A DNA stretch of 64,000 bases from Pseudomonas viridiflava (lineage in GTDB: Bacteria; Pseudomonadota; Gammaproteobacteria; Pseudomonadales; Pseudomonadaceae): contig NZ_UTVH01000001.1 of assembly GCF_900585905.1 (NCBI RefSeq), forward strand, positions 186,001 to 250,000. Reading direction: 5' to 3'. Below, one piece after another: positions 10,850 to 21,634 of the stretch. Both the position numbers and the translations under genes were made by a program. Position 1 is the first letter of the stretch, and the number at the start of each line of letters is the position of its first letter. The notes beneath the pieces were generated by a model. That model had not been told where the DNA came from. It did not search any database and saw only the letters and a list, made by a program, of their open reading frames with translations.

Positions 10850-11959
10850 ATTAAACCGCTTTTCACTAAAGGCCCGTCGCTGGGCGTGCGCCTGCTGGTG
10901 CTGGTGGTGTTTTCGGTAGCGCTTATGGTGGTCGATGCGCGTTTCACCGTGCTCAAACCGTTGCGCAGCCAGATGTCGCTGGTGTTGATGCAGTCCTACT
11001 GGATCGTCGATCTGCCGCAGCGTCTGTTTCAGGGGGTTGCCAGTCAGTTTGGCAACCGCACCGAACTGATTGCCGAAAATGAAAAGCTGCGCACTGAAGC
11101 CTTGCTGCTGCAAGGTCGCCTGCAAAAGCTGGCGGCCCTGACCGAACAGAATGTGCGCCTGCGCGAATTGCTCAATTCCTCTGCGCTGGTCAACGAAAAG
11201 GTCGAGGTTGCCGAGCTGATCGGCATGGACCCCAACCCGTTTACTCACCGGATCATCATCAACAAGGGCGAGCGCGATGGCGTGGTGCTTGGCCAGCCGG
11301 TGCTCGATGCCCGTGGCCTGATGGGTCAAGTGGTTGAGCTGATGCCCTACACGTCGCGTGTGCTGCTGCTCACCGATACCACCCACAGCATTCCGGTGCA
11401 GGTCAACCGCAACGGTTTGCGCGCCATTGCCAGCGGTACCGGTAACCCGGAGCGCCTCGAGCTGCGGCATGTGGCAGATACCGCCGATATCAAGGAGGGT
11501 GATCTGCTGGTCAGTTCCGGCCTCGGCCAGCGCTTCCCTGCGGGTTATCCGGTGGCGACGGTCAAGGAAGTGATTCACGACTCCGGCCAGCCGTTCGCCA
11601 TCGTCCGTGCGGTGCCGACGGCGGCGTTGAATCGCAGCCGCTACCTGCTGCTGGTGTTCTCTGACGGACGTTCACCGGAAGAGCGCGCCGCCGAAGCGGC
11701 CCAGGCGCAGGAAACGCTGGAAAAGGCTGCTGATCCCAATGCCCCAGCCGCAGTTACCGCACCTGTACCTGCTGCGGCTGCACCTGCTGCACAGGGTGCG
11801 ACAGCTCCATCAGCGGCGCCAGCGGCGCAAGCGCCTGCTGCTGCTCCTGCGGCGCCCGCTGCGGTGAAGCCGGTCAGCAAGCCACCTGCCAAACCTGCCG
11901 CCAGCAAGCCGCCGGCCGCCGCACCCGCCGCGGGCACTCGGGAGAGAGTCGATGGTTAG
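10850..11959 (+). CDS. mreC: rod shape-determining protein MreC, probable ATT start
   Basis: Bitopic inner-membrane protein of the elongasome; it organises the cell-wall synthases in the periplasm. The only candidate starts are ATT at 10850 and GTG at 10886. The ATT lies 6 bases after GGAGGAG and gives MIKPLFTKGPSLGVRLL, the expected cytoplasmic leader. The GTG lacks a ribosome site and begins at the membrane helix. From ATT the product has 369 residues: one membrane helix (about 13-31), a coiled coil (about 68-106), the beta-barrel MreC core, and an unusually Ala/Pro-rich tail over the last 85 residues or so. It overlaps mreD by 8 bases. Confidence 0.93.
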   Translation: MKPLFTKGPSLGVRLLVLVVFSVALMVVDARFTVLKPLRSQMSLVLMQSYWIVDLPQRLFQGVASQFGNRTELIAENEKLRTEALLLQGRLQKLAALTEQNVRLRELLNSSALVNEKVEVAELIGMDPNPFTHRIIINKGERDGVVLGQPVLDARGLMGQVVELMPYTSRVLLLTDTTHSIPVQVNRNGLRAIASGTGNPERLELRHVADTADIKEGDLLVSSGLGQRFPAGYPVATVKEVIHDSGQPFAIVRAVPTAALNRSRYLLLVFSDGRSPEERAAEAAQAQETLEKAADPNAPAAVTAPVPAAAAPAAQGATAPSAAPAAQAPAAAPAAPAAVKPVSKPPAKPAASKPPAAAPAAGTRERVDG

Positions 11960-12431
11960 TCGCAATGGATGGGTCGTCTGGCTTTCATTTGCCATTGGTT
12001 TGCTGCTGAGCGTCGCACCGCTGCCGCAGTTCATGGAAATCTTTCGTCCCCTCTGGCTTGCCCTGCTGGTGACCTTCTGGGCGCTGTATCTGCCCCATAA
12101 GGTAGGGATGACCACCGCGTGGATTCTCGGCCTGATGGAGGATGTGCTGTACGGCACCTTGTTCGGTCAGAACGCGCTCACCTTGTGCCTGATCACCTTT
12201 CTGGTCATGTCCCTGCAGCAGCGTCTGCGCATGTTTCCGATGTGGCAGCAGTGCCTGATCCTGCTGGTCATTTTCGGCCTCGCCCAATTGGCGCAGCTGT
12301 GGCTCAGCGCCTTGACCGGCAACCGCCAGCCTACCCTTGCTCTGGTGCTGCCTGCACTGGTCAGTGCGCTGCTGTGGCCATGGATCAGCTACGGCCTGCG
12401 CGGGCTGACCCGGCACCTGAAAATCAACTGA
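11952..12431 (+). CDS. mreD: rod shape-determining protein MreD
   Basis: Polytopic inner-membrane partner of MreC in the rod complex. The 159-residue hydrophobic product has about five membrane segments and the family's LPHKVGMTTAWILGLMEDVLYGTLFGQNAL core. The start overlaps the end of mreC (ATGGTTAG), which implies translational coupling. Confidence 0.93.
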   Translation: MVSRNGWVVWLSFAIGLLLSVAPLPQFMEIFRPLWLALLVTFWALYLPHKVGMTTAWILGLMEDVLYGTLFGQNALTLCLITFLVMSLQQRLRMFPMWQQCLILLVIFGLAQLAQLWLSALTGNRQPTLALVLPALVSALLWPWISYGLRGLTRHLKIN

Positions 12432-12500
12432 CGCAGCGCCCGCGTAGCGGCTGATGTCTGGCCGCAGTGCGGGTGTGACGTTCGACACGGAGATGTCTTC

Positions 12501-13100
12501 ATGCCCACGCTTTTTCTGGCCTCAGCGTCGCCGCGCCGCAAGGAACTCCTGAGCCAGATTGGCGTGCGGTTCTCTCTGATCGCTGCGTCCATCGACGAAA
12601 CCCCTTTGCCCCACGAGTTGCCAGCGGCGTATGTGCAGCGTCTTGCGCTGGAAAAAGCGGCTGCCGGGCTCGCCCTGGTTGATCAGGATCAGGCCTGCGT
12701 TCTGGGCGCCGACACGGCAGTGGTGGTGGGTGGGCGCATCTTGGGCAAACCTGTGGATCAAGACGACGCCATGCGCATGCTGGAAGCCTTGTCGGGGCGC
12801 GAACATCAGGTGATGACGGCCATTGCGCTGGTCAATCGGCAGCAGAGCGATACTCTCGTGGTCACCAGCCGCGTGCGTTTTCGCGTTATCTCAAGCGCCG
12901 AGGCGCATGCTTACTGGGCCAGCGGCGAGCCTGCAGACAAGGCGGGAGGCTATGCCATTCAGGGGCTGGGCGCGGTTTTCGTCGAAGGCCTTGATGGCAG
13001 CTATTCCGCCGTGGTCGGTTTGCCCCTGTGCGAAACCGCAGAACTGCTGGGCCGTTTCGGCATACCCTGTTGGCAAGGCCCGGAAGGTGACAAGTCATGA
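12501..13100 (+). CDS. maf: Maf/YhdE-type nucleoside triphosphate pyrophosphatase
   Basis: Predicted house-cleaning enzyme that hydrolyses dTTP, UTP and modified pyrimidine triphosphates to monophosphates. Family motifs are the N-terminal [10 protein letters not shown], catalytic GADTAVVV (about 71-78), and [30 protein letters not shown] (from about 144), the pattern of the YhdE subgroup rather than YceF. Length is 199 residues. It overlaps rng by 4 bases (ATGA), the usual mreBCD-maf-rng arrangement. Confidence 0.92.
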   Translation: MPTLFLASASPRRKELLSQIGVRFSLIAASIDETPLPHELPAAYVQRLALEKAAAGLALVDQDQACVLGADTAVVVGGRILGKPVDQDDAMRMLEALSGREHQVMTAIALVNRQQSDTLVVTSRVRFRVISSAEAHAYWASGEPADKAGGYAIQGLGAVFVEGLDGSYSAVVGLPLCETAELLGRFGIPCWQGPEGDKS

Positions 13101-14554
13101 GTGAAGAGATACTGATCAATATCACGCCAATGGAATCGCGCGTGGCAGTGGTGGAAAACGGCGTTCTGCAAGAGGTGCACGTCGAACGCACTCAGCGGCG
13201 CGGCATCGTCGGCAATATCTACAAAGGCAAGGTGGTGCGGGTTCTGCCGGGCATGCAGGCGGCCTTCGTCGACATCGGCCTGGACCGCGCAGCCTTCATT
13301 CATGCTTCGGAAATCTCCATGCGCGAGGGGCCGGCAGTCGAGAGCATCAGCGCGCTGGTGCACGAAGGGCAGAGCCTGGTGGTGCAGGTCACCAAGGACC
13401 CCATCGGCAGCAAGGGCGCCCGGCTGACCACGCAATTGTCCATCCCGTCGCGGTATCTGGTGTACATGCCTCGCACCGCGCACGTGGGTATTTCGCTGAA
13501 GATTGAAGACGAAGGCGAGCGCGACCGATTGAAAAAGGTGGTCGCCGACTGTATCGCCCTGGAAGGTATCAAGGAGGCGGGAGGCTTTATCCTGCGCACG
13601 GCGGCAGAGGGTGCAGGCGCCGATGAAATCCTCATGGACATCCGTTATCTGCGTCGCCTCTGGGATCAGATTGGCGAGCAGATCAAGACCGTCAGCCCGC
13701 CCAACGTCATCTACGAAGACCTCGGTCTGGCACTGCGCACCTTGCGCGATCTGGTCAGCCCGCGAATTGAAAAAATCCGTATCGATTCTCGCGAGACGTT
13801 TCAGAAGACCACGCAGTTCGTGGCTGAACTGATGCCCGAGATTGCTGACCGGCTTGAACATTATCCCGGTGAGCGGCCGATCTTTGACCTGTACGGCGTC
13901 GAGGATGAGATCCAGAAGGCGCTCGAACGCAAGGTGCCGCTCAAGTCCGGCGGCTATCTGGTGATCGATCCAGCCGAGGCCATGAGCACCATCGACGTCA
14001 ATACCGGCGCGTTCGTGGGCCATCGCAACCTGGAAGAGACCATCTTCAAGACCAACCTTGAGGCTGCCACGGCGATTGCCCGGCAGCTGCGCCTGCGCAA
14101 TCTGGGCGGCATCATCATCATCGACTTCATCGACATGGAAGATGCCGAGCACCAGCGCCAGGTGCTGCGTACGCTGGAAAAACAACTGGAACGCGATCAC
14201 GCCAAGACCAATATCATCGGCATCACCGAGCTTGGCCTGGTGCAGATGACCCGCAAGCGCACGCGGGAAAGTCTTGAGCAGGTGCTGTGCGAGCCCTGCA
14301 ATGCCTGTCAGGGACGCGGCAAGTTGAAGACCCCGGAGACCGTCTGTTACGAAATCTTCCGTGAGATTCTTCGCGAAGCCAGAGCGTATCAGGCGGTAGG
14401 CTACCGCGTACTGGCCAACCAGCGGGTGGTCGACCGCCTGCTCGATGAGGAGTCGGGCAATGTGGCAGAGCTTGAGGCCTTTATCGGTCGAACCATCCGA
14501 TTTCAGGTCGAAACCATGTACTCCCAGGAACAATACGACGTGGTGCTGCTCTGA
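13097..14554 (+). CDS. rng: ribonuclease G
   Basis: Endoribonuclease of the RNase E/G family, active on the 16S rRNA 5' precursor and selected mRNAs. The 485-residue protein has an N-terminal S1 domain (about 35-125), the 5' sensor, and the DNase I-like catalytic core with [12 protein letters not shown] and [11 protein letters not shown], whose Asp residues bind magnesium. The Zn-link [11 protein letters not shown] (about 396-406) joins subunits. It lacks the long RNase E scaffold tail. It is coupled to maf. Confidence 0.96.
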   Translation: MSEEILINITPMESRVAVVENGVLQEVHVERTQRRGIVGNIYKGKVVRVLPGMQAAFVDIGLDRAAFIHASEISMREGPAVESISALVHEGQSLVVQVTKDPIGSKGARLTTQLSIPSRYLVYMPRTAHVGISLKIEDEGERDRLKKVVADCIALEGIKEAGGFILRTAAEGAGADEILMDIRYLRRLWDQIGEQIKTVSPPNVIYEDLGLALRTLRDLVSPRIEKIRIDSRETFQKTTQFVAELMPEIADRLEHYPGERPIFDLYGVEDEIQKALERKVPLKSGGYLVIDPAEAMSTIDVNTGAFVGHRNLEETIFKTNLEAATAIARQLRLRNLGGIIIIDFIDMEDAEHQRQVLRTLEKQLERDHAKTNIIGITELGLVQMTRKRTRESLEQVLCEPCNACQGRGKLKTPETVCYEIFREILREARAYQAVGYRVLANQRVVDRLLDEESGNVAELEAFIGRTIRFQVETMYSQEQYDVVLL

Positions 14555-14727
14555 ACATTCGCATTGTATAAATGAATTGAACGGTGCCTCAGGGCCAGCG
14601 GCAAGGATGCCGTCATGACGAGAACTAGCGTGGTAGATGAGTATTCCCCTGACGGCACTGGCGCAACAGCACCCATCCCCTCTCTGTGTCTCGGATATCG
14701 CCCGTGCCGGTCCGGAAGCGGACTGAA

Positions 14728-17700
14728 ATGGAACGTCTGACCCGCGCCACCTCGCTGCTCACTCGCTGGGGCCTGGGCCTGTGTGCGCTGGTTCTCGTCG
14801 CGGCGGCGCTGTATGTCAGTGTCGGTCGTCAGCTGACGCCGCTGATCGCCGGTTATCGCGTCGAAGTCCAGAACAAGGTGCAGGCGACGCTGGGCATGCC
14901 GTTGACCATCGGCAGCCTGGCGGGCAGCTGGCGCGGGTTTTCTCCGGTATTCATCGCCAATGACGTGATGGTGGGCGAGGGCGCTAACGCCCTGCGCCTG
15001 GATGAAGTGCGCGCCGAACCTGACCTGTGGGCCAGCCTGCTGGCCAGGGATGTACGTCTGGCCCATGTCGAGGTCAATGGGCTGCAAGTCATTGTTCGGC
15101 AGGACCAGACTGGCAAGTGGGCGCTGCAGGGGGTGCCGGTCGCCCAGGACAAAGCGCTGGACCCCGAGCAGATCCTCAATCAGATGCAGGCCGTTGCGCG
15201 GTTTTCCCTGCTCGACAGTCAGGTCACGCTGCAGCCATTCGATCAGGCGCCGATGACCCTCACCTACGTCAACCTGAGCCTGGCCACGGGCAGCAGCCAT
15301 CAGCGCCTGGATGCGCGGCTGACCTTGCCGGATGGCCAGCCGCTGGCCTTCAACGTGCGCTCGCGGATCACGGCGCGGGAATGGCGCGATGGAGAGGCTG
15401 ATGCCTACATCAGTTTGCCGCAGAGCGACTGGGCGAAGTGGTTGCCGCAGAGCCTGCTGCAGCAGTTTCACGTGTCGACGCTCAAGGCGGGCGGCGAGCT
15501 GTGGCTGAACTGGGCAAAGGGTGGCGTGCAGAGCGCCGTGGCGCGGCTCAATGCGCCGCACATCAAAGCGGCCTACGCTGAACGCAAACCGGCCCAGATT
15601 CATAATCTGGCTCTGAATGCCTGGCTCGACCGCGACGAGCAAGGCCTGCAAGTCAAACTCGACTCGCTGGCCATGGACCTTGACGGCAAGCGCTGGGAGA
15701 GTCGGATTCAGCTCAGCCAGCAGCTTGCCAGTGCTGATCAGCAATCGCTGTGGCACCTGCAGGCCGATCGCGTGGACCTGACCCCGATCACCCCGTTGCT
15801 CGATTCGCTGGCACCGCTGCCGGACAAGGTCATGGAGGCCGTCAACAGCCTCAAGGTGACCGGGGCGATGCGCAACGTGCTGCTCGATTACCGGCCGCAG
15901 GCGCTGGGGGATGAGCGTCTGAGTTTTGCCGCCAATCTTGAGAATGTCGGTTTCAACGCCTATCACGGCGCACCCGCGGCCGGGAATGTCAGCGGCGCGG
16001 TCAGCGGCAACCTCGGGCAGGGCGAGCTGCGCCTCGACAGCACCGACTTCATGCTGCACCTGTACCCGATCTTCACTAATCAGTGGAAATACCCCAAAGC
16101 CAACGCGCGCCTGACCTGGCGCCTGGACAGTGAAGTGTTCACGCTGATGGCGCCGTACATCAAGGTACTGGGCGATGAAGGTAGGATTGCCGCTGACTTC
16201 CTGATCCGCCTGCATCTTGATCACGCCCGCGCTGACGAAGATTACATGGACCTGCGTGTTGGCATGGTCGACGGCGACGGCAGCTACACCCGCAAATACT
16301 TGCCGGCGGTGCTCAGCCCGGCGCTGGACAAGTGGCTGCGCACAGCGATCGTGGCGGGCAAGGTCGATGAGGGTTTCTTCCAGTATCAGGGCTCGTTGAG
16401 CAAGAGTGCCGCTGACACTGCGCGGGTCATCAGCCTGTTCTTCAAGGTGCGCGATGCGACATTGAATTTCGAACCCGGCTGGCCGCCCCTGACCGGCGTT
16501 GACGGCAAGGTGTATGTCGAAAACAGCGGCGTGCGTATCAATGCCAGCAAGGGACAGCTGCTGGGTACCCGCGTCAGCAAGGTCAACGTCGCGGTCCCCC
16601 ATGTGCCAGCCGGGCAGGACAGCCACCTGCTGGTGGCGGGTAATTTTTCCGGTGATCTGGCAGACGGGCTGAAAATTCTCCAGGAAGCGCCAATCGGCAC
16701 CGCCAGTACGTTTGCCGGCTGGCAGGGAGAGGGGCCGCTGGAAGGCAAGCTCAAGCTGGATATCCCTCTGGTCAAAGGCCAGGAGCCGCAGGTTGCAGTG
16801 GATTTCAGCACTGATAATGCGCGGCTGAAACTGGCAGACCCGGAGCTTGCGCTGACGCAGCTCAAAGGCGACTTCCGCTTCGACAGTGCCAAGGGGCTGA
16901 GCGGCAAGGGCGTGAGCGCCCAGGCGTTCGATCAGCCGGTGACGGCAGAGATCGCCGCTGAGGGCACCCCCGGCGCCAACCTCACGCGTGTGGTCGCCAA
17001 CGGCCAGATTACGGTCCAGCGCCTGGCCGAATGGCTTGGGGTCACACAGGCGTTGCCGGTAGCGGGAGACTTGCCTTACCAGCTGCATCTGACACTCGGC
17101 GGCGACAACAGTCTGTTACGCATCAATTCAAGCCTCAAGGGTGTGGCGGTAGACCTGCCTGCACCTTTTGGCAAGACCGTCGAGCAAAGCCTGGACAGCG
17201 AGTTTCGCATGACGCTGCAAGGCCCGGAGCGACGCTTTGGTTTCGCCTACGGCAAGCTCGCCAACCTGGCCTACGCGGCCAGCCCGGGCAAGCTGGGCGA
17301 GGGCCGTGGCGAGTTGTTTCTGGGTGACGGCGGCGCCATCGTGCCGCAGGAAAAAGGCCTGAGGCTGCGCGGATCCCTGAGCGAACTGGATATCGCGCCG
17401 TGGCAGGCGATGATCGCGCGTTACACCGGCGACAAACTGGGCGGCAGCGCCAGCCAGATGCTCAGCAGCGTCGACCTGCAGGTGGGCAAACTGACGGCCA
17501 TGGGCACGACGCTGGATAACGCCGACGTCCGGCTCAAACGCGGTGATGCGCAGTGGGTGCTGTCGCTGGACAGTTCGCTGGCCAAAGGTAATGCCACCCT
17601 GCCCGACGCCAAGGGTGCGCCCATCGGCATCGACATGCTCTACGTTCGCTTGCCCGCTCCGGATCCGGCGGTGGTGATGGTTGAGAATCCGCCTGATACG

Positions 17701-18558
17701 CCGGACCCGTTGGCGGATGTCGACCCACGTTCAATTCCGGCGCTGAATATCAATATCACGCAGCTGTTCCAGGGCGAGCAGTTGATGGGGCCGTGGTCAC
17801 TGAAAGTGCGGCCAACGGCCAACGGCCTTCGCCTCTCTGACCTGAATCTGGGGTTAAAGGGCGTCCAGCTGCGGGGCGAGGGTGGCTGGGAAGGCGCGCC
17901 GGGCGCATCCACCAGCTGGTATCGCGGCAAAGTGGAGGGCAAAAATCTGGCAGATGTACTCAAGGCCTGGAGTTTCGCCCCAACCGTCACCAGCGAAAGT
18001 TTTGACCTGAGCGCCGACGGCCGCTGGCCTGGATCACCGGCCTGGGTCGCGCTCAAACGCTTTTCCGGCAGCCTCGACGCAACCTTGCACAGAGGCCAGT
18101 TCGTCGAAGTGGAAGGCGGTGCGCAGGCATTGCGGGTGTTCGGCCTGCTCAACTTCAATTCCATCGGCCGCCGCCTGCGTCTTGATTTCTCCGATCTGCT
18201 CGGCAAGGGCCTCAGCTATGATCGGGTCAAAGGCCTGCTGGTGGCCAGCGACGGGGTTTACGTCACGCGTAAACCGATCACCATGACCGGGCCTTCCAGC
18301 AATCTTGAGCTCAATGGCACCCTGGATATGGTCAAGGATCGCGTGGATGCCAAGCTACTGGTCACCTTGCCGGTGACCAACAACCTGCCGATCGCGGCGC
18401 TGATCATTGGTGCGCCTGCGATTGGCGGGGCGCTGTTTCTGGTCGACAAGCTGCTGGGTGATCGCGTCGCTCGTTTTGCCAGCGTCCAGTACAAGGTAGA
18501 GGGGCCCTGGAAAGAGCCGAAGCTCACGTTCGACAAGCCGTTCGAGAAACCTCAATAG
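14728..18558 (+). CDS. yhdP: YhdP family protein (AsmA-like, TIGR02099)
   Basis: Very large envelope protein of 1276 residues that belongs to the group with TamB and YdbH, thought to bridge the periplasm and carry phospholipids to the outer membrane. The start at ATG 14728 (MERLTRATSLLTRWG) is preferred to a GTG 42 bases upstream because it places the single N-terminal membrane helix (about 13-34) at the expected spot. The rest is repetitive beta-rich DUF3971/AsmA-type sequence, ending in KVEGPWKEPKLTFDKPFEK. The nitrilase-family gene follows after 43 bases. The transport role is inferred from family studies. Confidence 0.9.
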   Translation: MERLTRATSLLTRWGLGLCALVLVAAALYVSVGRQLTPLIAGYRVEVQNKVQATLGMPLTIGSLAGSWRGFSPVFIANDVMVGEGANALRLDEVRAEPDLWASLLARDVRLAHVEVNGLQVIVRQDQTGKWALQGVPVAQDKALDPEQILNQMQAVARFSLLDSQVTLQPFDQAPMTLTYVNLSLATGSSHQRLDARLTLPDGQPLAFNVRSRITAREWRDGEADAYISLPQSDWAKWLPQSLLQQFHVSTLKAGGELWLNWAKGGVQSAVARLNAPHIKAAYAERKPAQIHNLALNAWLDRDEQGLQVKLDSLAMDLDGKRWESRIQLSQQLASADQQSLWHLQADRVDLTPITPLLDSLAPLPDKVMEAVNSLKVTGAMRNVLLDYRPQALGDERLSFAANLENVGFNAYHGAPAAGNVSGAVSGNLGQGELRLDSTDFMLHLYPIFTNQWKYPKANARLTWRLDSEVFTLMAPYIKVLGDEGRIAADFLIRLHLDHARADEDYMDLRVGMVDGDGSYTRKYLPAVLSPALDKWLRTAIVAGKVDEGFFQYQGSLSKSAADTARVISLFFKVRDATLNFEPGWPPLTGVDGKVYVENSGVRINASKGQLLGTRVSKVNVAVPHVPAGQDSHLLVAGNFSGDLADGLKILQEAPIGTASTFAGWQGEGPLEGKLKLDIPLVKGQEPQVAVDFSTDNARLKLADPELALTQLKGDFRFDSAKGLSGKGVSAQAFDQPVTAEIAAEGTPGANLTRVVANGQITVQRLAEWLGVTQALPVAGDLPYQLHLTLGGDNSLLRINSSLKGVAVDLPAPFGKTVEQSLDSEFRMTLQGPERRFGFAYGKLANLAYAASPGKLGEGRGELFLGDGGAIVPQEKGLRLRGSLSELDIAPWQAMIARYTGDKLGGSASQMLSSVDLQVGKLTAMGTTLDNADVRLKRGDAQWVLSLDSSLAKGNATLPDAKGAPIGIDMLYVRLPAPDPAVVMVENPPDTPDPLADVDPRSIPALNINITQLFQGEQLMGPWSLKVRPTANGLRLSDLNLGLKGVQLRGEGGWEGAPGASTSWYRGKVEGKNLADVLKAWSFAPTVTSESFDLSADGRWPGSPAWVALKRFSGSLDATLHRGQFVEVEGGAQALRVFGLLNFNSIGRRLRLDFSDLLGKGLSYDRVKGLLVASDGVYVTRKPITMTGPSSNLELNGTLDMVKDRVDAKLLVTLPVTNNLPIAALIIGAPAIGGALFLVDKLLGDRVARFASVQYKVEGPWKEPKLTFDKPFEKPQ

Positions 18559-18601
18559 CGTGATGGAGTACAGTGGCATTACTCAAGGTCTGGAGCGCCT
18601 C

Positions 18602-19456
18602 ATGTCCTTCGCCGTGATTCAAATGGTCAGCACGACTGACGTTGCAGGCAATCTTGCCCAGGCCCGGCAGCTGCTGGAGCAGGCCGCCGCCTCGGGTGCG
18701 CGCCTGGCGGTGCTGCCGGAAAACTTTGCCGCCATGGGCCGCAGCGACGTGGCCCGGATCGGTCATGCCGAGGCGTTGGGCCAGGGCCCGATCCTGCCAT
18801 GGTTGAAACTTGCCGCTCGCGACCTCAGGTTATGGATAGTCGCCGGCACCTTGCCGCTGCCGCCGAGTGATCGGCCTGAAGGCAAGGTCAACGCCTGTTC
18901 GCTGCTGATCGATGAAAATGGCGAGCAGGTGGCGCGTTACGACAAGCTGCACCTTTTCGATGTGGATGTGGCGGACAATCGGGGCTGCTATCGAGAGTCC
19001 GACGACTATGCTCATGGCAACCACGTTGTGGTGGCGGACACCCCGGTGGGGCGCCTGGGCCTGAGCGTGTGCTATGACCTGCGCTTTCCGGAGCTTTACA
19101 CGGCCCTGCGCGAGGCGGGGGCCGAACTGATTACCGCACCGTCGGCATTTACCGCCGTCACCGGCGCCGCGCATTGGGACATTCTGATCCGTGCGCGCGC
19201 CATTGAAACCCAGTGCTACGTGCTGGCTGCGGCACAGGGCGGGGTTCACCCCGGGCCGCGTGAGACCTACGGGCACGCGGCCATCATTGACCCCTGGGGC
19301 CGCGTGCTGACTCAGCAGGCGCAGGGAACCGGCGTGCTGCTGGCCCGGCGCGACAATGTAGAACAGGCGTCCATCAGGGCGCGGATGCCGGTGTCCACTC
19401 ACCGGCGATTTTTTTCGCAGGACGCATTGCTGCGGCCTGTGCACACCTCGGAGTGA
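18602..19456 (+). CDS. carbon-nitrogen hydrolase, Nit1/deaminated-glutathione amidase type
   Basis: Nitrilase-superfamily amidase of 284 residues. The catalytic triad is visible: Glu in [10 protein letters not shown], Lys in [11 protein letters not shown], and Cys in [13 protein letters not shown]. The combination LHLFDVDV with [10 protein letters not shown] is typical of the Nit1/YbeM branch, which hydrolyses deaminated glutathione, a damage product. Start ATG 18602 ([14 protein letters not shown]) matches the family. It ends 2 bases before tldD, so both are probably translated from one mRNA. Confidence 0.85.
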   Translation: MSFAVIQMVSTTDVAGNLAQARQLLEQAAASGARLAVLPENFAAMGRSDVARIGHAEALGQGPILPWLKLAARDLRLWIVAGTLPLPPSDRPEGKVNACSLLIDENGEQVARYDKLHLFDVDVADNRGCYRESDDYAHGNHVVVADTPVGRLGLSVCYDLRFPELYTALREAGAELITAPSAFTAVTGAAHWDILIRARAIETQCYVLAAAQGGVHPGPRETYGHAAIIDPWGRVLTQQAQGTGVLLARRDNVEQASIRARMPVSTHRRFFSQDALLRPVHTSE

Positions 19457-19458
19457 AT

Positions 19459-20898
19459 ATGAGCGACTTGTCCTCTGTCAGCGAACACCTTCTGGCACCC
19501 GGTGGCTTGAGCCTCGACAGCCTGCAATCGGTGCTGGGCGAGCTTGCCGGCCCGGGTATCGACGCCGCTGACCTGTATTTTCAAGGGCAGATATCCGAGT
19601 CGTGGGCTCTGGAAGACGGCATCGTCAAGGAAGGCAGTTTCAACCTCGATCAGGGCGTGGGCGTGCGTGCCCAGTCCGGCGAGAAAACCGGCTTCGCCTA
19701 CAGCAATGCGATAACCCATGAAGCGCTGAGCACGGCGGCCCGTGCCGCCAGGTCAATCTCCCGCGCTGGCCAGAATGGCACGGTGCAGGCATTTACCAGC
19801 CAGGACGTCGCGCAGCTCTATGCGCCGGACAACCCGCTGGAAGTCCTGACCCGCGCCGAAAAAGTGGAACTGCTCAAGCGTATCGATGTGGCCACCCGCG
19901 CCCTCGATTCGCGTATTCAGCAGGTTACGGTGAGCATGGCCGGGGTCTGGGAACGCATTCTGGTGGCGTCCACCGATGGCAGCCTGGCGGCGGATGTGCG
20001 CCCGCTGGTGCGTTTCAACGTCAGCGTGATCGTCGAGCAGAATGGCCGTCGCGAGCGTGGCGGCCACGGCGGTGGCGGGCGTACCGATTATCGCTATTTC
20101 CTCAGCGAAGACCGCGCGATGGGCTATGCCCGCGAAGCGCTGCGCCAGGCGCTGGTCAATCTGGAAGCGATTCCGGCGCCAGCAGGGACACTGCCTGTGG
20201 TGCTCGGCTCTGGCTGGTCGGGGGTATTGCTGCATGAAGCAGTCGGCCATGGTCTGGAAGGCGACTTCAATCGCAAGGGCAGCTCGGCCTACAGCGGCCG
20301 CATGGGCGAGATGGTCGCGTCGAAGCTGTGCACCATCGTCGACGACGGCACGCTGGCCGGGCGTCGTGGCTCGTTGAGCGTCGATGACGAAGGCACACCG
20401 ACCGAGTGCACCACGCTGATCGAAAATGGCGTGCTCAAGGGCTACATGCAGGACAAGCTCAATGCGCGCCTGATGGGGGTTGCCCGTACCGGCAATGGTC
20501 GCCGCGAATCCTATGCTCACCTGCCCATGCCGCGCATGACCAATACTTACATGCTGGGCGGGCAAAGTGATCCGCAGGAAATCATCGCGTCCGTCAAGCG
20601 TGGCATTTATTGCGCCAATCTGGGCGGTGGTCAGGTTGACATCACCAGCGGCAAGTTCGTGTTCTCCACCAGCGAAGCCTATTTGATCGAAGACGGCAAG
20701 ATCACTGCGCCAGTCAAGGGCGCGACACTGATCGGCAATGGTCCGGAAGCGATGAGCAGGGTATCGATGGTCGGCAACGACCTGTCGCTGGACAGCGGCG
20801 TCGGCACCTGCGGCAAGGACGGTCAGTCATTGCCGGTGGGCGTCGGTCAGCCCACGCTGAAGATCGATGCAATTACTGTAGGTGGCACGGGGGCGTGA
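19459..20898 (+). CDS. tldD: metalloprotease TldD
   Basis: Catalytic half of the TldD/TldE heterodimer, which degrades unfolded peptides, matures microcin B17-type peptides and affects CcdA turnover in Escherichia coli. The zinc motif [12 protein letters not shown] gives the HExxxH signature (near 256). The start at ATG 19459 yields 479 residues. Its partner pmbA (tldE) lies downstream beyond the oppositely oriented darP. No RiPP precursor gene was seen nearby, so a general proteolytic role is more likely here. Confidence 0.95.
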   Translation: MSDLSSVSEHLLAPGGLSLDSLQSVLGELAGPGIDAADLYFQGQISESWALEDGIVKEGSFNLDQGVGVRAQSGEKTGFAYSNAITHEALSTAARAARSISRAGQNGTVQAFTSQDVAQLYAPDNPLEVLTRAEKVELLKRIDVATRALDSRIQQVTVSMAGVWERILVASTDGSLAADVRPLVRFNVSVIVEQNGRRERGGHGGGGRTDYRYFLSEDRAMGYAREALRQALVNLEAIPAPAGTLPVVLGSGWSGVLLHEAVGHGLEGDFNRKGSSAYSGRMGEMVASKLCTIVDDGTLAGRRGSLSVDDEGTPTECTTLIENGVLKGYMQDKLNARLMGVARTGNGRRESYAHLPMPRMTNTYMLGGQSDPQEIIASVKRGIYCANLGGGQVDITSGKFVFSTSEAYLIEDGKITAPVKGATLIGNGPEAMSRVSMVGNDLSLDSGVGTCGKDGQSLPVGVGQPTLKIDAITVGGTGA

Positions 20899-20909
20899 TA
20901 GGTAGCGCC

Positions 20910-20975
20910 TGCGGGGTCGGCTTTGGTCTGGGGGGCTTATCCCCGGCTAAAACCGGTCCCACGGCCGGCCCCGCA
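20910..20975. repeat. degenerate REP-like palindrome between convergent tldD and darP
   Basis: GCGGGGTCGGC near 20911 is matched by GCCGGCCCCGC near 20965, and the interior contains CCCCGGCTAAAACCGGTCCC, an arm of the repeat family at 3409 and 51617. It sits between two convergent genes and may end transcription in both directions. Arms are imperfect. Confidence 0.6.
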
Positions 20976-21005
20976 AAGCTGATTCCGCAGCCTGGCAGGC
21001 GGACG

Positions 21006-21527
21006 CTAGCGCAATCCGCGTTGCTTCTCGTCGAGCTCACGGATGTATTTGAAGATTTTGCGGCTCGACGCCGGCGCCTTGTTCTGCGCCAGTTCGTGCT
21101 GAGCCTGACGGATCAGAGAGCGCAGTTGCTGACGATCCGCGTCGGGATATTCAACCACGAACGTTTCGAGAACGCCGTCATCGCCAGCAATCAGGCGATC
21201 ACGCCAGCGCTCCAGACCGTGGAAACGTTCGTTGTACTGGCGAGTGGAGGCATCGAGTTGATCGAGAAGCAACAGAATGGCGTCCAGATCCTGGTCGCGC
21301 ATCAACTTGCCGATGAACTGAATATGCCGTTTGCGCGCGATATGAGCCGTGTGCTTGGGTGCATCGGCCAGGGCTCTGCGCAATGGGTCAGTCAGGGGCA
21401 ACTTGGCCAGCAAGTCAGGCTTGAGCGTCGCAAGGCGCTCGCCAAGTTCAACCAGAGCATGCAGCTCGCGTTTGACCTGGGTTTTGCTTTTCTCCCCGTC
21501 GAGGGAGTCGTCGTAAGAATCAACCAT
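21006..21527 (-). CDS. darP: ribosome biogenesis factor DarP (YjgA)
   Basis: Helical protein of the YjgA/DUF615 family that binds late 50S precursors and aids maturation of the peptidyl-transferase region. The ATG at 21527 gives [20 protein letters not shown] and 173 residues, the family length; the longer open frame adds unrelated codons. [21 protein letters not shown] and [16 protein letters not shown] are characteristic. It is divergent from pmbA and convergent with tldD, an arrangement kept in other pseudomonads. Confidence 0.92.
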   Translation of the reverse strand: MVDSYDDSLDGEKSKTQVKRELHALVELGERLATLKPDLLAKLPLTDPLRRALADAPKHTAHIARKRHIQFIGKLMRDQDLDAILLLLDQLDASTRQYNERFHGLERWRDRLIAGDDGVLETFVVEYPDADRQQLRSLIRQAQHELAQNKAPASSRKIFKYIRELDEKQRGLR

Positions 21528-21634
21528 GGGGGCAGTCCGCAAATAAACGCCGCCATGATAACCAGTCACGGGCCTCTTGTCCGGCCCGCTCGGTATTCGG
21601 TCTGTGCCGAAAGCAGAATTTGATGGAGAAAGTC

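Noticed and set aside
14615..14740. 41-codon frame before yhdP (MTRTSVVDEYSPDGTG)
   Set aside because: It overlaps the yhdP start in another frame, lacks a ribosome site and resembles nothing known.
14503..17088. 861-codon open frame on the minus strand opposite yhdP
   Set aside because: It is antisense to a well-supported YhdP frame; the predicted product is rich in Arg, Gln and His with no domain, as expected of high-GC shadow frames.
20895..21623. 242-codon plus-strand frame over darP
   Set aside because: It overlaps a REP-like element and the real darP gene on the other strand.
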